Assembly: GCA_964485395.1 (NCBI GenBank)
Contig: CAZAJF010000005.1
Location: 62,001-126,000, forward strand
Direction of reading: 5' to 3'
Source of the DNA: JANNSO01 sp964485395
GTDB taxonomy: Bacteria > Spirochaetota > Spirochaetia > Treponematales > UBA12059
DNA: 64,000 nt
In this document: positions 45,205-54,354 of the stretch, piece after piece
How the letters are laid out: each line of letters begins with the position of its first letter
Position numbering within the stretch: the first letter of the stretch is position 1
Position numbers and translations under genes: made by a program
Notes under the pieces: generated by a model
What the model was told of the DNA's origin: nothing
Seen by the model: the letters and a program-made list of their open reading frames with translations, nothing else
Databases searched by the model: none

Positions 45205-46092
45205 TTATGGCATAATCCAAGAATCCAGCTCTTTGTTGAACAGCACCGCCTCGGGCAGATTCTTCAAGATTAATTCCCGACTGAACGGCGGTTCCGTAAA
45301 CGCATAGTGTCCCGGAATAACGTAGGAAGCTTTGATGCCCTCTTTGACGTACTTTAGTCCTTCATCGCCTTCTATCAGGTAAAAGTGCTGCATAATCGCG
45401 AATGCAAGCTTTTTTTCGGGGAAGTTATTAGCGCGAAATTCTTCAAAGCTGAATTGCGCGGAATCCATATCGCCGGTATGAAAAAATGAAATACCGTCTA
45501 TCGTTACTACATACCCATAATTCTCCGGTTCGCCGGAACTTGGGCTGCCGTGGGGAAGAGCATACGCTTCAACGCGAATATCGCCGAATTGCTTTACGTC
45601 CGGCTTTCCCTTTTCAGCATGAAACGTAGCGATCCGCCCGCTAAAATCGGAAAATTTGGCGCTTACTTGCGCAGTCGTCGCGAAAACCGTTTTTTGATTG
45701 TTCGTAAGAAACCGCCGAATAGAAGCCCGCCCATAATGATCTTCATGCTCGTGGGTTACCAGAACAAGATCGACGGAATCGAAAGGCGGTTCACAGTTCA
45801 TCGATTTTTGAACAATATAGGATGGAACCGTGTATTGACCTGCGTACCCAATGAACAGACCGTCGATTATCACTTTTTTATCATTGACGGTAATCAGGAA
45901 TCCCGCGTTTCCCAAAAATGTTACTTTGACTCCTTTAAATATTTCGGCTGGATCTGAACTGATCACGGAGGTTTGCACAGGTACGCTCGGCGCAACCGGA
46001 GGAAGCTGTTTCACCTTGCCTCCGGATTGACATGCCCCAAAGACAATCGAGAGGAGGGAGCATCCAATAATAATACCTTTTCCGATTCCCAT
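45205..46092 (-). CDS. Metallo-beta-lactamase-fold lipoprotein (UlaG-like hydrolase)
   Basis: A 295-residue protein with a lipoprotein signal (LLSIVFGAC). The metallo-beta-lactamase fold is clear: VTFLGNAGFLI at the start, the metal motif THEHEDHYG, PHGSPSSG near the middle histidine, FFHTGDMD for the bridging aspartate and VIPGHYAF for the last histidine. The general pattern is that of UlaG-like and NAPE-PLD-like hydrolases, which cleave lactones or phosphodiester lipids. A lipid-anchored periplasmic or surface version is unusual. The ATG at 46092 follows AAGGAG. It is first in the exported-protein cluster. Confidence 0.85.
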   Translation of the reverse strand: MGIGKGIIIGCSLLSIVFGACQSGGKVKQLPPVAPSVPVQTSVISSDPAEIFKGVKVTFLGNAGFLITVNDKKVIIDGLFIGYAGQYTVPSYIVQKSMNCEPPFDSVDLVLVTHEHEDHYGRASIRRFLTNNQKTVFATTAQVSAKFSDFSGRIATFHAEKGKPDVKQFGDIRVEAYALPHGSPSSGEPENYGYVVTIDGISFFHTGDMDSAQFSFEEFRANNFPEKKLAFAIMQHFYLIEGDEGLKYVKEGIKASYVIPGHYAFTEPPFSRELILKNLPEAVLFNKELDSWIMP

Positions 46093-46255
46093 GATGTTCT
46101 CCTTATTATCCGTGAAGTTTCGCCGTAGCGTCATCACCGTAATAAGTATTCGCCCGCAATGCACTAGTGAAATCGCACTGATTTGTAAAATTCGCCGGTT
46201 TGATGTTTTTCAGGATTCGATTTGCGGCATTTACAGCTGATTTTTGATTGCGGGA

Positions 46256-46675
46256 TCAAGCGTTTTGCCTGGGCCATCGGAGTGAGACAATGAAAATAAA
46301 AACCACCAAGCCGAGTTCAGCCAAGCCGAACAAATAATAATACGCCCAGGTTTCCGCGATGAGATTGCCTACATTGACGAGGAAGAAAATAGGACTGATT
46401 ACCAGATTCAGGATACGGCTTAATTTTGCGCCGGTAAAAACGGAAAGAAGGATCATCATGCTGGGAATGAACATCAAGCATGCCGCCAAAAATAGACTCA
46501 GCTGCGTGGTGTCGAAGAATCCCATGCGGCCATCCAGCATGCTATTCAAGACTCCCGGCCTGAACAGCGAATAAATATCGCAATAGATGTACAGACACAT
46601 CAACGATATCCATGCGGACATGATGATGAGCTTTGTGTCGGGTCTGCCGTCGATAAGAGGTAGAGTGGTTTTCAT
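46256..46675 (-). CDS. Small four-helix membrane protein
   Basis: A 139-residue integral membrane protein with four hydrophobic helices, resembling the DUF6326-type family found in many bacteria; function unknown. The acidic and aromatic loop CDIYSLFRPGVLNSML between helices 1 and 2 is its most distinctive part. The ATG at 46675 follows GGAGG by five bases; two earlier in-frame ATGs lie before that site. It sits 65 bases downstream of the Crp-like regulator gene on the same strand and may be regulated by it. Confidence 0.7.
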   Translation of the reverse strand: MKTTLPLIDGRPDTKLIIMSAWISLMCLYIYCDIYSLFRPGVLNSMLDGRMGFFDTTQLSLFLAACLMFIPSMMILLSVFTGAKLSRILNLVISPIFFLVNVGNLIAETWAYYYLFGLAELGLVVFIFIVSLRWPRQNA

Positions 46676-46740
46676 TGAATCCTCCATAGAAATAGTACGA
46701 AGAAAGTACATTATTCCCGGGAGAATGTAATTGATTTAAG

Positions 46741-47343
46741 TTAAGATCGATCGGAGCCGGGTTTAATCTCCGTCTTCTTGGAAAGCCGCTTGCGTATCCT
46801 GCTCAGAGATTCGGGTTTGACCCCCAGGTAACTGGCAATCTGATACTGCGGAATCCTCTGAAGCAAATCAGGTCGTTTTTCCATTAGGTCCGTATAGCGT
46901 TCCTCCGGAGTCGAAGTTTTATATCGAGCCAGACTCTCCTGAAACTTTTCAGCCATTATTTCGGACATGGTAAGGCAGACCGACTTAAGTTGGGGATATT
47001 TCGCGAGCATTTTTTCTTCCTGATCGGCCGTGCCCACCACTGCGATGGTATCCTCCATGCACTCGAGAAAGTGCATGGAGGGAACATCCTTTCCATAACC
47101 TATGGGGAGCACGGATTCTTCCTCGATAAAAAAACCGATAGTCTTGTCTTCTCCCTCTTTCAGGATATAGCTGCGGATGCATCCTTTTAAGATAAAATAA
47201 CCCTTGCTTGCCCGCTCGCCTTCCCGTAAGAGGATGGTTCCCCCGTGGAATTCCTGAACGAGCGCGCTTTTCGACAAAACGTCCGCAAGATCTTCGGAGA
47301 TGGGAATATAACGAGACAGATATGATATCAATTCGCTTGCCAC
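46741..47343 (-). CDS. Crp/Fnr-family regulator with degenerate cyclic-nucleotide domain
   Basis: A 200-residue regulator: a cNMP-binding-type beta-roll (about 20-115, with LLREGERASKGYFILKG) and a C-terminal winged helix (QYQIASYLGVKPESLSRIRKRL). The phosphate-binding cassette of true cAMP receptors (GE...RSA) is not present, so binding of cAMP is doubtful. It belongs to the Crp group that often sits next to small membrane proteins and detoxifying enzymes. The start is GTG behind AAAGGAGG. It is transcribed after the ABC exporter genes but separated by 50 bases; the small membrane protein follows. Confidence 0.83.
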   Translation of the reverse strand: MASELISYLSRYIPISEDLADVLSKSALVQEFHGGTILLREGERASKGYFILKGCIRSYILKEGEDKTIGFFIEEESVLPIGYGKDVPSMHFLECMEDTIAVVGTADQEEKMLAKYPQLKSVCLTMSEIMAEKFQESLARYKTSTPEERYTDLMEKRPDLLQRIPQYQIASYLGVKPESLSRIRKRLSKKTEIKPGSDRS

Positions 47344-47393
47344 GGGGAACCTCCTTTTTTGGTTTTTGTGCGCGAGCCTTGGATTATCGAGTC

Positions 47394-49667
47394 TTACGCA
47401 CTTTCCGCCTGATGACCGGTAAACTGAGCCTTGTACAGATCCGCGTAAAACCCGCCCTTTGAGAGCAGCTCATCGTGCCTGCCCTGCTCGATTATGGAAC
47501 CGCGGTCCATCACGAGGATGAGTTCCGCATCCCTGATGGTGGACAATCGATGGGCGATCACGAAGGCCGTCCGGTCCGCCATGAGCGCGGTCATCGCCTT
47601 CTGGATAAGCACCTCGGTCCGCGTATCCACCGATGACGTCGCTTCGTCCAGTATCAAGACGGCCGGGTTGGCGAGTATCGCACGCGCGATCGTCAAGAGC
47701 TGTTTCTGGCCTTGCGATATATTCGTGGCTTCCTCATTGAGTATGGTGTCGTAGCCATCGGGCAGCGTCCTGATAAAATGGTCGGCGTGCGCGGCTTTGG
47801 CCGCCTGGATAATGTCGCTCTCGGCGGCGCCGTCGCGGCCATAGGCGATATTCTCGCGTATCGTGCCGTTGAACAGCCAGGTGTCCTGCAGCACCATGCC
47901 GAATATCGAGCGAAGCCCGGCGCGGGGCATCTTGCGTATGTCCACACCATCCACGCTGATCGTGCCGTCTTGAATCTCGTAGAAGCGCATGAGCAGATTG
48001 ACGAGCGTCGTCTTGCCCGCTCCCGTGGGCCCGACGATGGCTATCGTGTGCCCTTTCTTTACGTCCAGCGAAAGGTTGCGGATAAGAGGCTCCTCGGCCT
48101 TGTAGCTGAAATCCATGGCCGTAATATTTATTTCACCGTTGATTTTCGCGGGCAGGACTGCATCGGCGTCGTCCGGCAATTCCTCGGTTTCGTCCAGCAT
48201 CTCGAACACCCGCTCGGCGCAGGCTACGGTAGACTGGATTACGTTGGCGATGTTGGCCGTCTGCATGATGGGTTGGGTAAACGACCGGGAATACTGGATG
48301 AACGCCGTAATGTCGCCGAGGTTCAACCTGGCCTTCGTCATCCAAAGGCCGCCCACGACTGATATAAGAACATAACCCAGGTTTGACACGAAGTTCATGG
48401 CGGGGAACATGATTCCGGAGATAAATTGCGCTTTCGAGCCGGCCTTGGCCAAGCGCCCGTTGATAGAGTCGAATTCCTCGAGCGCTCGTTTCTCGCGGCC
48501 GAAGGCCTTGACGATAACGTGCCCCGAATACATTTCCTCGATATGGCCGGAGATCGCCCCCAGTTCCTTCTGCTGCGCCGCGAAAAATTTCTGCGACTTC
48601 TTGGCGGTGAACATCGTGGCTATGATGTACAGCGGCAAAGTTCCGAGCACGATCAGGGTGAGCGTGCCGCTGATGCTCAGCATCATGATCACGAAGCCCA
48701 CGAGCTGCACGATCGAGGTGATTCCCTGCGTGATGCTTTGCTGCAGGGTGGTTGAAATCGTATCCACGTCGTTGGTGACGCGAGAAAGAATTTCTCCATG
48801 CGGGTGGCCGTCGAAATATCTCAGCGGAAGCTTTCCCAGCTTGCGGTCCACCGCGCGGCGGAGGTCGTATACCGTGCGCTGCGAAACCGTGGACATGAGC
48901 CAGCCCGAGGCAAAGGTGAACAGCGCGGAAAATAGATACATTCCCAAAAGGAACAAAAGGATTTTTCCCATCCCGGTATAGTCCAACTCGCCGTTGGTCG
49001 ATTCGACAGCAACCAAGGCATCTTCCATCTGAGCTTGGGTAAACTTCATCCCCGCCATGCCGCTTTCGGTATTCGCCGTCGCGTCGGTTTTTGTCGAACC
49101 GAACGCTGCCATGGCTTCCGGTGGGAGCTTCGCGAAAATAGCGAACATGGATCGCAGCGCAGCCGCCTTTTCCTTGCCGCCGGTCAGGTTTTTCAGTTCC
49201 GGCAGCGCCATGAACTCGCGGAGCGCGCTTACCAGCGCGGGACTGGGCTGCGAAGGCGGAACTTGAACCGCCCCCGGAGCCGCTGTACCCTGCGCCGCTG
49301 CCAGAGCGGCAGCCTGCATTGCCGCGGCTTGCATCGCCTTCATCTGCGAGGCAATCGCCTCGCGCGCCTTGGACTGCGTATCGGACATTTGGCCTACGAG
49401 CATCCTGGCTACAAAAGAATCCTTAACTTTATTCATGACCTCGCCCATGATCTTGGGGCTGGCGATGGTAAAGACGGTACTGGCGATGGCAAGAACGAAT
49501 ACGACCGCCAAGCGCACCCTGTGCGGTTTCAGGTAGGCCAGCAAGCGACGGAGCGTACCTTTGAAGTTCTTCGCCTTCTGCACAGGTCCGCCCATATGGC
49601 CGCCGGGGCCGCGCATGCCGAACGCCGGCCTTGCCGGAGTTAATTTTTGTTTATTCATGTCGCTCAT
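47394..49667 (-). CDS. Heterodimeric ABC exporter, subunit with ISQGQ signature and large extracytoplasmic insertion
   Basis: A 757-residue exporter half: membrane domain (about 40-470) fused to an ATPase domain (about 510-757). The Walker A is GPTGAGKT (546-553), the Walker B LILDEATS retains the catalytic Glu, but the signature is ISQGQ, not LSGGQ. That is the form expected in the partner of a subunit with a degenerate Walker B. An insertion of about 150 residues between helices 1 and 2 (about 80-230) begins with an Ala/Met-rich helical run and reaches LDYTGMGKILLFLLG at helix 2; ordinary exporters have only a short loop there. The insertion should face the periplasm. The ATG overlaps the stop of the second subunit. 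Confidence 0.88.
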   Translation of the reverse strand: MSDMNKQKLTPARPAFGMRGPGGHMGGPVQKAKNFKGTLRRLLAYLKPHRVRLAVVFVLAIASTVFTIASPKIMGEVMNKVKDSFVARMLVGQMSDTQSKAREAIASQMKAMQAAAMQAAALAAAQGTAAPGAVQVPPSQPSPALVSALREFMALPELKNLTGGKEKAAALRSMFAIFAKLPPEAMAAFGSTKTDATANTESGMAGMKFTQAQMEDALVAVESTNGELDYTGMGKILLFLLGMYLFSALFTFASGWLMSTVSQRTVYDLRRAVDRKLGKLPLRYFDGHPHGEILSRVTNDVDTISTTLQQSITQGITSIVQLVGFVIMMLSISGTLTLIVLGTLPLYIIATMFTAKKSQKFFAAQQKELGAISGHIEEMYSGHVIVKAFGREKRALEEFDSINGRLAKAGSKAQFISGIMFPAMNFVSNLGYVLISVVGGLWMTKARLNLGDITAFIQYSRSFTQPIMQTANIANVIQSTVACAERVFEMLDETEELPDDADAVLPAKINGEINITAMDFSYKAEEPLIRNLSLDVKKGHTIAIVGPTGAGKTTLVNLLMRFYEIQDGTISVDGVDIRKMPRAGLRSIFGMVLQDTWLFNGTIRENIAYGRDGAAESDIIQAAKAAHADHFIRTLPDGYDTILNEEATNISQGQKQLLTIARAILANPAVLILDEATSSVDTRTEVLIQKAMTALMADRTAFVIAHRLSTIRDAELILVMDRGSIIEQGRHDELLSKGGFYADLYKAQFTGHQAESA

Positions 49668-51394
49668 GCCAATTCCTCCTCGGAAAGCTGGGACGTGGCG
49701 ATTTCCCGATAAACCGGGCAATCTTTCATCAATTCAGCATGCGTTCCCATGCCCGCCACGCTGCCGTCCTCCAGCACGATTATCCTGTCGGCGTCCATGA
49801 CCGTACCCACGCGCTGCGCCACCAGCAGCACCGTGGCGCCTTCTATCCGCTCCTTGAGCGCGGCGCGGAGCTTCGCGTCGGTCTTGAAATCCAGCGCGGA
49901 GAATGAGTCGTCGAAAATATATATTTGCGGGTTTCTTGCCAGGGCCCGCGCGATGGAAAGCCGCTGCTTCTGGCCGCCGGAAACGTCGGTTCCGCCCTGG
50001 GCAATCTTGTGTTCGAATTTCCCCTCGAACGACTCGATGAAATCCATGGCCTGGGCCGTGGTCGCAGCCTCCGCGATCTCCGCATCGCTCGCCTCCGTGG
50101 CGCCAAAACGCAGATTATCGGCTATCGTTCCGGAAAACAGGACCGAGGCCTGCGGCACGTAACCGATAGTCGCGCGCAAGTCAGCCTGCCTCAGGTCCTT
50201 TATGTCGATGCCGTTGACCAAGACCTGGCCGGAATCCACGTCGTAGAAACGTGGCACCAGCTTGACGAGGCTGGACTTGCCCGAACCGGTGGATCCTATG
50301 ATCGCCGTAACTTCGCCGCAATGCGCGTGGAACGAGACGTTCTTGAGCGCTGGCTGCTCGGCCCCATGATAACTGAACGTAACATTCTTGAACTCGAGAT
50401 CGCCGCACACGCCCTGGGGCAGCGGCTTCGGGGCAAGAGGATCCTTGATCGTGGGCTCTATGGCCAGCACTTCGTTGATTCGCTCGGCGGCAGCCTGGGC
50501 CCGGGGAACCATGATGAACATGATGGACATCATCAGGAACGAAAACATGATCTGCATTGCATACTGTGTGAACGCCATCAGCGAGCCGAGCTGCATGCCG
50601 CCCGAGTCTATGCGCTTGATGCCGAACCACAGGATGGAAAGGCTGGTAATGTTCATGATCATCATGACCGTGGGCATCATGAACGCCATGAGTCGGTTGA
50701 CCTTGATGTAATTTCGGGTAATGTCGTCGTTGGCGGCGTCAAAGCGCTCTTCCTCGCGGGCAGTGCGGTTAAAGGCGCGGATCACGCGGATTCCCGTCAA
50801 GCGCTCGCGCAGCACGAGGTTCAGCTTGTCCAGTTTTATCTGCATCGCCTTGAACAGCGGCATGGCCTTGGATGCCAGCAAAATAATCGCCAGCGCCAGG
50901 ACCGGTATGGCCACCGCGAGCGTCAGCGTCAACGGCTTGTCTTTTTGATACGCCATGACGATGCCGCCCACGGCCATGATCGGCGCCATTATCATCATGC
51001 GCATGATCATGATCATGACGTTTTGCACTTGGCTGATATCGTTGGTGGTCCTGGTGATGAGCGTGGCCGTACCCAGCTTGTCGAATTCGTGCAGGGTAAA
51101 GCTTTCCACCTTGGCGAATACCGCGCGGCGCGAATCCTTGCCGAAACCGGTCGCGATGTACGACGAAAGAAAACTGGCCAACACCGCGCAAACCATGCTG
51201 GCGCCCGTAACGAGGAGCATGAACCCGCCCCTGGCCGCGATATACTGCGTATCGCCGTTCATGACGCCCTTGTCGATGATGTCCGACATGAGCGTGGGCA
51301 GGTACAGATCCGCCATCACGCCGAAAAACACGAGAATCAAAACCAGCGATATCTGCGCGGCGTACGGTTTCAAGAAGCGAAAAAGTCTTAACAT
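49664..51394 (-). CDS. Heterodimeric ABC exporter, subunit with degenerate catalytic site
   Basis: A 576-residue exporter half: membrane domain (1-320) and ATPase domain (335-576). Walker A is GSTGSGKSS, the signature is VSGGQ (intact), and the Walker B is IFDDSFSALD, with Asp in place of the catalytic Glu. In known heterodimers such as TM287/288 the subunit with Asp forms the degenerate site together with the partner's LSQGQ-like signature, exactly the pair found here. The ATG at 51394 follows AAGGAGG by 11 bases, and overlaps the MarR stop by 7 bases. The operon is MarR, this subunit, then the partner. Drugs, lipids or peptides are possible substrates. Confidence 0.9.
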   Translation of the reverse strand: MLRLFRFLKPYAAQISLVLILVFFGVMADLYLPTLMSDIIDKGVMNGDTQYIAARGGFMLLVTGASMVCAVLASFLSSYIATGFGKDSRRAVFAKVESFTLHEFDKLGTATLITRTTNDISQVQNVMIMIMRMMIMAPIMAVGGIVMAYQKDKPLTLTLAVAIPVLALAIILLASKAMPLFKAMQIKLDKLNLVLRERLTGIRVIRAFNRTAREEERFDAANDDITRNYIKVNRLMAFMMPTVMMIMNITSLSILWFGIKRIDSGGMQLGSLMAFTQYAMQIMFSFLMMSIMFIMVPRAQAAAERINEVLAIEPTIKDPLAPKPLPQGVCGDLEFKNVTFSYHGAEQPALKNVSFHAHCGEVTAIIGSTGSGKSSLVKLVPRFYDVDSGQVLVNGIDIKDLRQADLRATIGYVPQASVLFSGTIADNLRFGATEASDAEIAEAATTAQAMDFIESFEGKFEHKIAQGGTDVSGGQKQRLSIARALARNPQIYIFDDSFSALDFKTDAKLRAALKERIEGATVLLVAQRVGTVMDADRIIVLEDGSVAGMGTHAELMKDCPVYREIATSQLSEEELA

Positions 51395-51873
51395 AATCCG
51401 GAACCCTCCTTGGGATCGTTTCCGTAGCGAGAGGAAAAATACTCGGAAGCCTTGTTCAGCAGCATGGTAAGCCGCTCGCATTCCTCGATGCCGATATTCT
51501 CTATTAGACCGGTGAATTTTTGCGCCATGGCGTCATGGGCTTCCTGGATTGCCTTAGCGCCCGCGTCGGTAATGCCGATGCGCACCACGCGCCTGTCCAG
51601 CGGGTCGTGCGAACGCTTCACGAAACCCCGGGCTTCCAGGGACGTAATGAGCTGCGTTACGTTACCGGCGGATACCGACAGGCTCTCCGCCAATTCGGAA
51701 GGTTTCAGCCCTTCGCCGTCATGTGTTTTTTTAAGGTGCATCATCAGGAATATTTCACCCGGCTTCATATCCATCGTGGAAAAAATACCCGTCTTCGGCA
51801 TGGCGAGGCGGTTAAACCGCCGCACGGCCATCATCAAGTTTTTTGGACGCAGGTCCGTTGAATTTGGGGGCAC
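51388..51873 (-). CDS. MarR-family regulator of the ABC exporter operon
   Basis: A 161-residue winged-helix protein. The MarR core is clear: LKPSELAESLSVSAGNVTQLITSLEARGFV and the wing RSHDPLDRRVVRIGITDAG, with dimerisation helices at both ends. It starts with GTG behind AAGGAG. A palindrome overlaps its -10 region, so it probably represses itself and the two exporter genes, which are translationally coupled downstream. The inducer is likely a substrate of the exporter; unknown here. Confidence 0.88.
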   Translation of the reverse strand: MPPNSTDLRPKNLMMAVRRFNRLAMPKTGIFSTMDMKPGEIFLMMHLKKTHDGEGLKPSELAESLSVSAGNVTQLITSLEARGFVKRSHDPLDRRVVRIGITDAGAKAIQEAHDAMAQKFTGLIENIGIEECERLTMLLNKASEYFSSRYGNDPKEGSGLC

Positions 51874-51901
51874 GGATTATTCTCCTTTAGTCTATAAAAT
51901 G

Positions 51902-51940
51902 TTTAGTTGCTAAAGTATTTAATTTCCCCTGTAAAGTCAA
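51902..51940 (-). promoter_or_regulatory. Promoter and MarR operator of the exporter operon
   Basis: On the minus strand TTGACT (51935-51940) and TACTTT (51912-51917) are spaced by 17 bases. TTTAG-TTG-CTAAA (51902-51914), an inverted repeat with 5-base arms of the MarR type, overlaps the -10 and the start. The rest of the 51874-52078 gap holds a second, plus-strand TTGACA (51964-51969) with a weak -10 for the hybrid kinase gene. Confidence 0.65.
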
Positions 51941-52078
51941 GTAGCGCCTGATTTGCATCCACCTTGACAGCAGGTTTCTTAAGCATAAAAGTAAAGAGTA
52001 GGCATTTCTGGCATACAAGACATCGTTGAAGGCCACTATTGGTTTTCAGACAGGATTATACGCCCGGATGGAGTGTAT

Positions 52079-54310
52079 TTGAAAACGGCAAAAGCCAAAA
52101 CATTGAGTCCACAAAATATCCCCGCGGAAAAAAATCTTCCAAGGTTTTTATCCTTCTATAAAAACAGCGATTTCGTCATTCGCCTGAAAGTTCGATTCAT
52201 CTATTATTTCTGCCTCAGCTTCATAGGCATACTTTGCGTCGTTTTGTTCTATAGCGCTTCCATCCAAATTACCAGCAATCCCGGCGGTACGCTTGACTGG
52301 CCTATCCTGATCGGCGAAGCCTCCGGATTGCTGGTCGTCATCGTGTGCCTTTTGGTCCTTGGAAAAGGCTACTATTCCGTCGCCGCGCACCTCTTGCTAT
52401 CAACGAGCCTGTTCATCACCTGGGTCATCATGCTCGTGGATAAGGGCGGAGATCCCATAAAAAAGCTCGACTCCGTCGTATTCTCGCTGTCCATCCTGTC
52501 AATGACGCCCTTGATCCTGTCCAGAGGCAAACGGTTCATACCGCTCTACTTCTGCCTGAACGCGGCCGCGCTCCTGCTTTTCATCCTGTTCGCGGTTCCT
52601 GACTTGACTATTCCCCTGTCTTCGAAAATCGATTATTTCGCGGATACGATAATCTCCCTCCTGTTCATGGGCATAGTTTCCTACAATATCTTTTCCATCT
52701 ACAAGACATCCCTGGATAAAATAAGCTCGGAAAACAACGATCGAAAAAAAGCCGAGGCAGCTCTCCGCATCAGCGAAACACGGTTCCGGCAGCTTTTCAA
52801 CCAGGCTCCCGTACCCATGGCCTTCATCGCTGCCAATGGAACGGTAATCGACGTAAACCAAAGCGTAGCGCAGGTATTCGGTTACGAAAAAGAGGAACTT
52901 TTCAATCTGGATACCATGTGGAGTACAGTCTTTCCCGATACCGCGGCAAGGAATTCATTTCTGTCCGCCTGGCAGGAAAAAATTAAAAAGGCCGGGGAAT
53001 CGGATACTCCGATCTCTCCCGGAGAAACCGAGATTAGCTGCAAAGACGGCAGCGTCAAATCCGTCATCATCAGCGCCGCGAGGCTGGACCATGGCATCAT
53101 CATAAGCCTGACCGACATGACCGAGCTGAAAAAAGCGGCTGAAGAAAAAGAAAAACTCCAGACGCAGTTGAACCAGGCGCATAAAATGGACTCCATAGGC
53201 AAGCTGGCTGGAGGCGTGGCCCACGACTTCAATAACATGCTGGGGGTAATACTCGGATACGCGGACATGGCATTGGAAAGAATCCCCGAGGCGGATCCTT
53301 TATATGAAGAAATCCAGCAGATCATACACGCCGCCAACCGCTCCGCCAACCTGACGCGCCAATTACTGACGTTTGCCCGGAAGCAGACTATCTCGCCCAA
53401 GCTGCTGGACTTGAATCTCGCCATAGGAAACCTGCTCGCGATGCTCAAGCGCATGATCGGCGAAGACATCGAGCTTGCCTGGAAGCCGGGAACGGGGCTC
53501 TGGCCGGTCATGGTCGATCCGTCGCAGGTAGACCAAGTGCTGGCAAACCTCTGCGTCAATGCGCGCGATGCGATAACGGGCATCGGCAAAATCACGATAG
53601 AGACCGGCAACGTAACCCTTGACGCCGACTTCTGCGAGAAAAATCCCGGCTTCATACCCGGCCGCTTTGTCCGTATTTCGGTAAGCGATACGGGAACCGG
53701 CATGGATGAACAGACGAAAGCCCAGATCTTCGAGCCCTTTTTTACCACCAAGCAGCCGGGCAAGGGAACCGGCCTGGGTTTGGCCACGATTTACGGAATC
53801 ATAAAGCAGAATGACGGTTTTATTACCGTTTCCAGCGAGCCCGGATACGGTACCGATTTCAAGCTATACCTGCCGATAGGAAACGCGGACGCAAAAGCGC
53901 TTCCGCTCTCGGATTACACGGGTAAGGAAATATACGGAAACGAAACAATACTGGTAGTCGAGGACGAACCCAGCCTTCTTGAGCAGACCTGCGCGATGCT
54001 GCAAGGTCTCGGCTATCGCATCCTGCGGGCATCCAATCCGCTGGAGGCCCTGAGTACCGCGGAAACATGCGCCGAACCCATACACATGATCCTGTCCGAC
54101 GTAATCATGCCCGACATGAACGGCAAGGATCTGGTCGAAAAAATCCATGCCCTATTTCCCGGCATCCGATATCTGTTCATGTCCGGATACGCAGCCGACG
54201 TCATCGCTCATCATGGCGTCCTGGACGACGACGTTCCTTTCATGCAGAAACCTTTTTCCAAGAAAGACCTGGCCTTCAAAATCAGGGGCATCCTGGACAG
54301 CGTCCTATAA
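52079..54310 (+). CDS. Membrane hybrid sensor histidine kinase (PAS-HisKA-HATPase-REC)
   Basis: A 743-residue hybrid kinase. Residues about 35-210 hold five to six transmembrane helices without a large periplasmic loop; then a PAS domain (about 225-345), a HisKA domain with the phospho-acceptor His382 in GGVAHDFNNMLG, an HATPase_c domain (about 475-600; GTGLGLATIYG) and a C-terminal receiver (about 618-740; VVEDEPS, SDVIMPDMNG, QKPFSKK). This is the common bacterial type in which the kinase passes phosphate to its own receiver. The start chosen is a TTG with GGAG six bases before; a GTG two codons earlier touches that site. No response regulator with DNA binding is adjacent. Confidence 0.87.
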   Translation: MKTAKAKTLSPQNIPAEKNLPRFLSFYKNSDFVIRLKVRFIYYFCLSFIGILCVVLFYSASIQITSNPGGTLDWPILIGEASGLLVVIVCLLVLGKGYYSVAAHLLLSTSLFITWVIMLVDKGGDPIKKLDSVVFSLSILSMTPLILSRGKRFIPLYFCLNAAALLLFILFAVPDLTIPLSSKIDYFADTIISLLFMGIVSYNIFSIYKTSLDKISSENNDRKKAEAALRISETRFRQLFNQAPVPMAFIAANGTVIDVNQSVAQVFGYEKEELFNLDTMWSTVFPDTAARNSFLSAWQEKIKKAGESDTPISPGETEISCKDGSVKSVIISAARLDHGIIISLTDMTELKKAAEEKEKLQTQLNQAHKMDSIGKLAGGVAHDFNNMLGVILGYADMALERIPEADPLYEEIQQIIHAANRSANLTRQLLTFARKQTISPKLLDLNLAIGNLLAMLKRMIGEDIELAWKPGTGLWPVMVDPSQVDQVLANLCVNARDAITGIGKITIETGNVTLDADFCEKNPGFIPGRFVRISVSDTGTGMDEQTKAQIFEPFFTTKQPGKGTGLGLATIYGIIKQNDGFITVSSEPGYGTDFKLYLPIGNADAKALPLSDYTGKEIYGNETILVVEDEPSLLEQTCAMLQGLGYRILRASNPLEALSTAETCAEPIHMILSDVIMPDMNGKDLVEKIHALFPGIRYLFMSGYAADVIAHHGVLDDDVPFMQKPFSKKDLAFKIRGILDSVL

Positions 54311-54354
54311 TCCACCGCCTTGCATAATAACGCGTTTCAAGGCAGGATCATTGC

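Noticed and set aside
49925..51391. 488-residue plus-strand open frame rich in His, Asp and Arg
   Set aside because: It is the reverse shadow of the ABC exporter subunit, whose strand carries all ATPase motifs.
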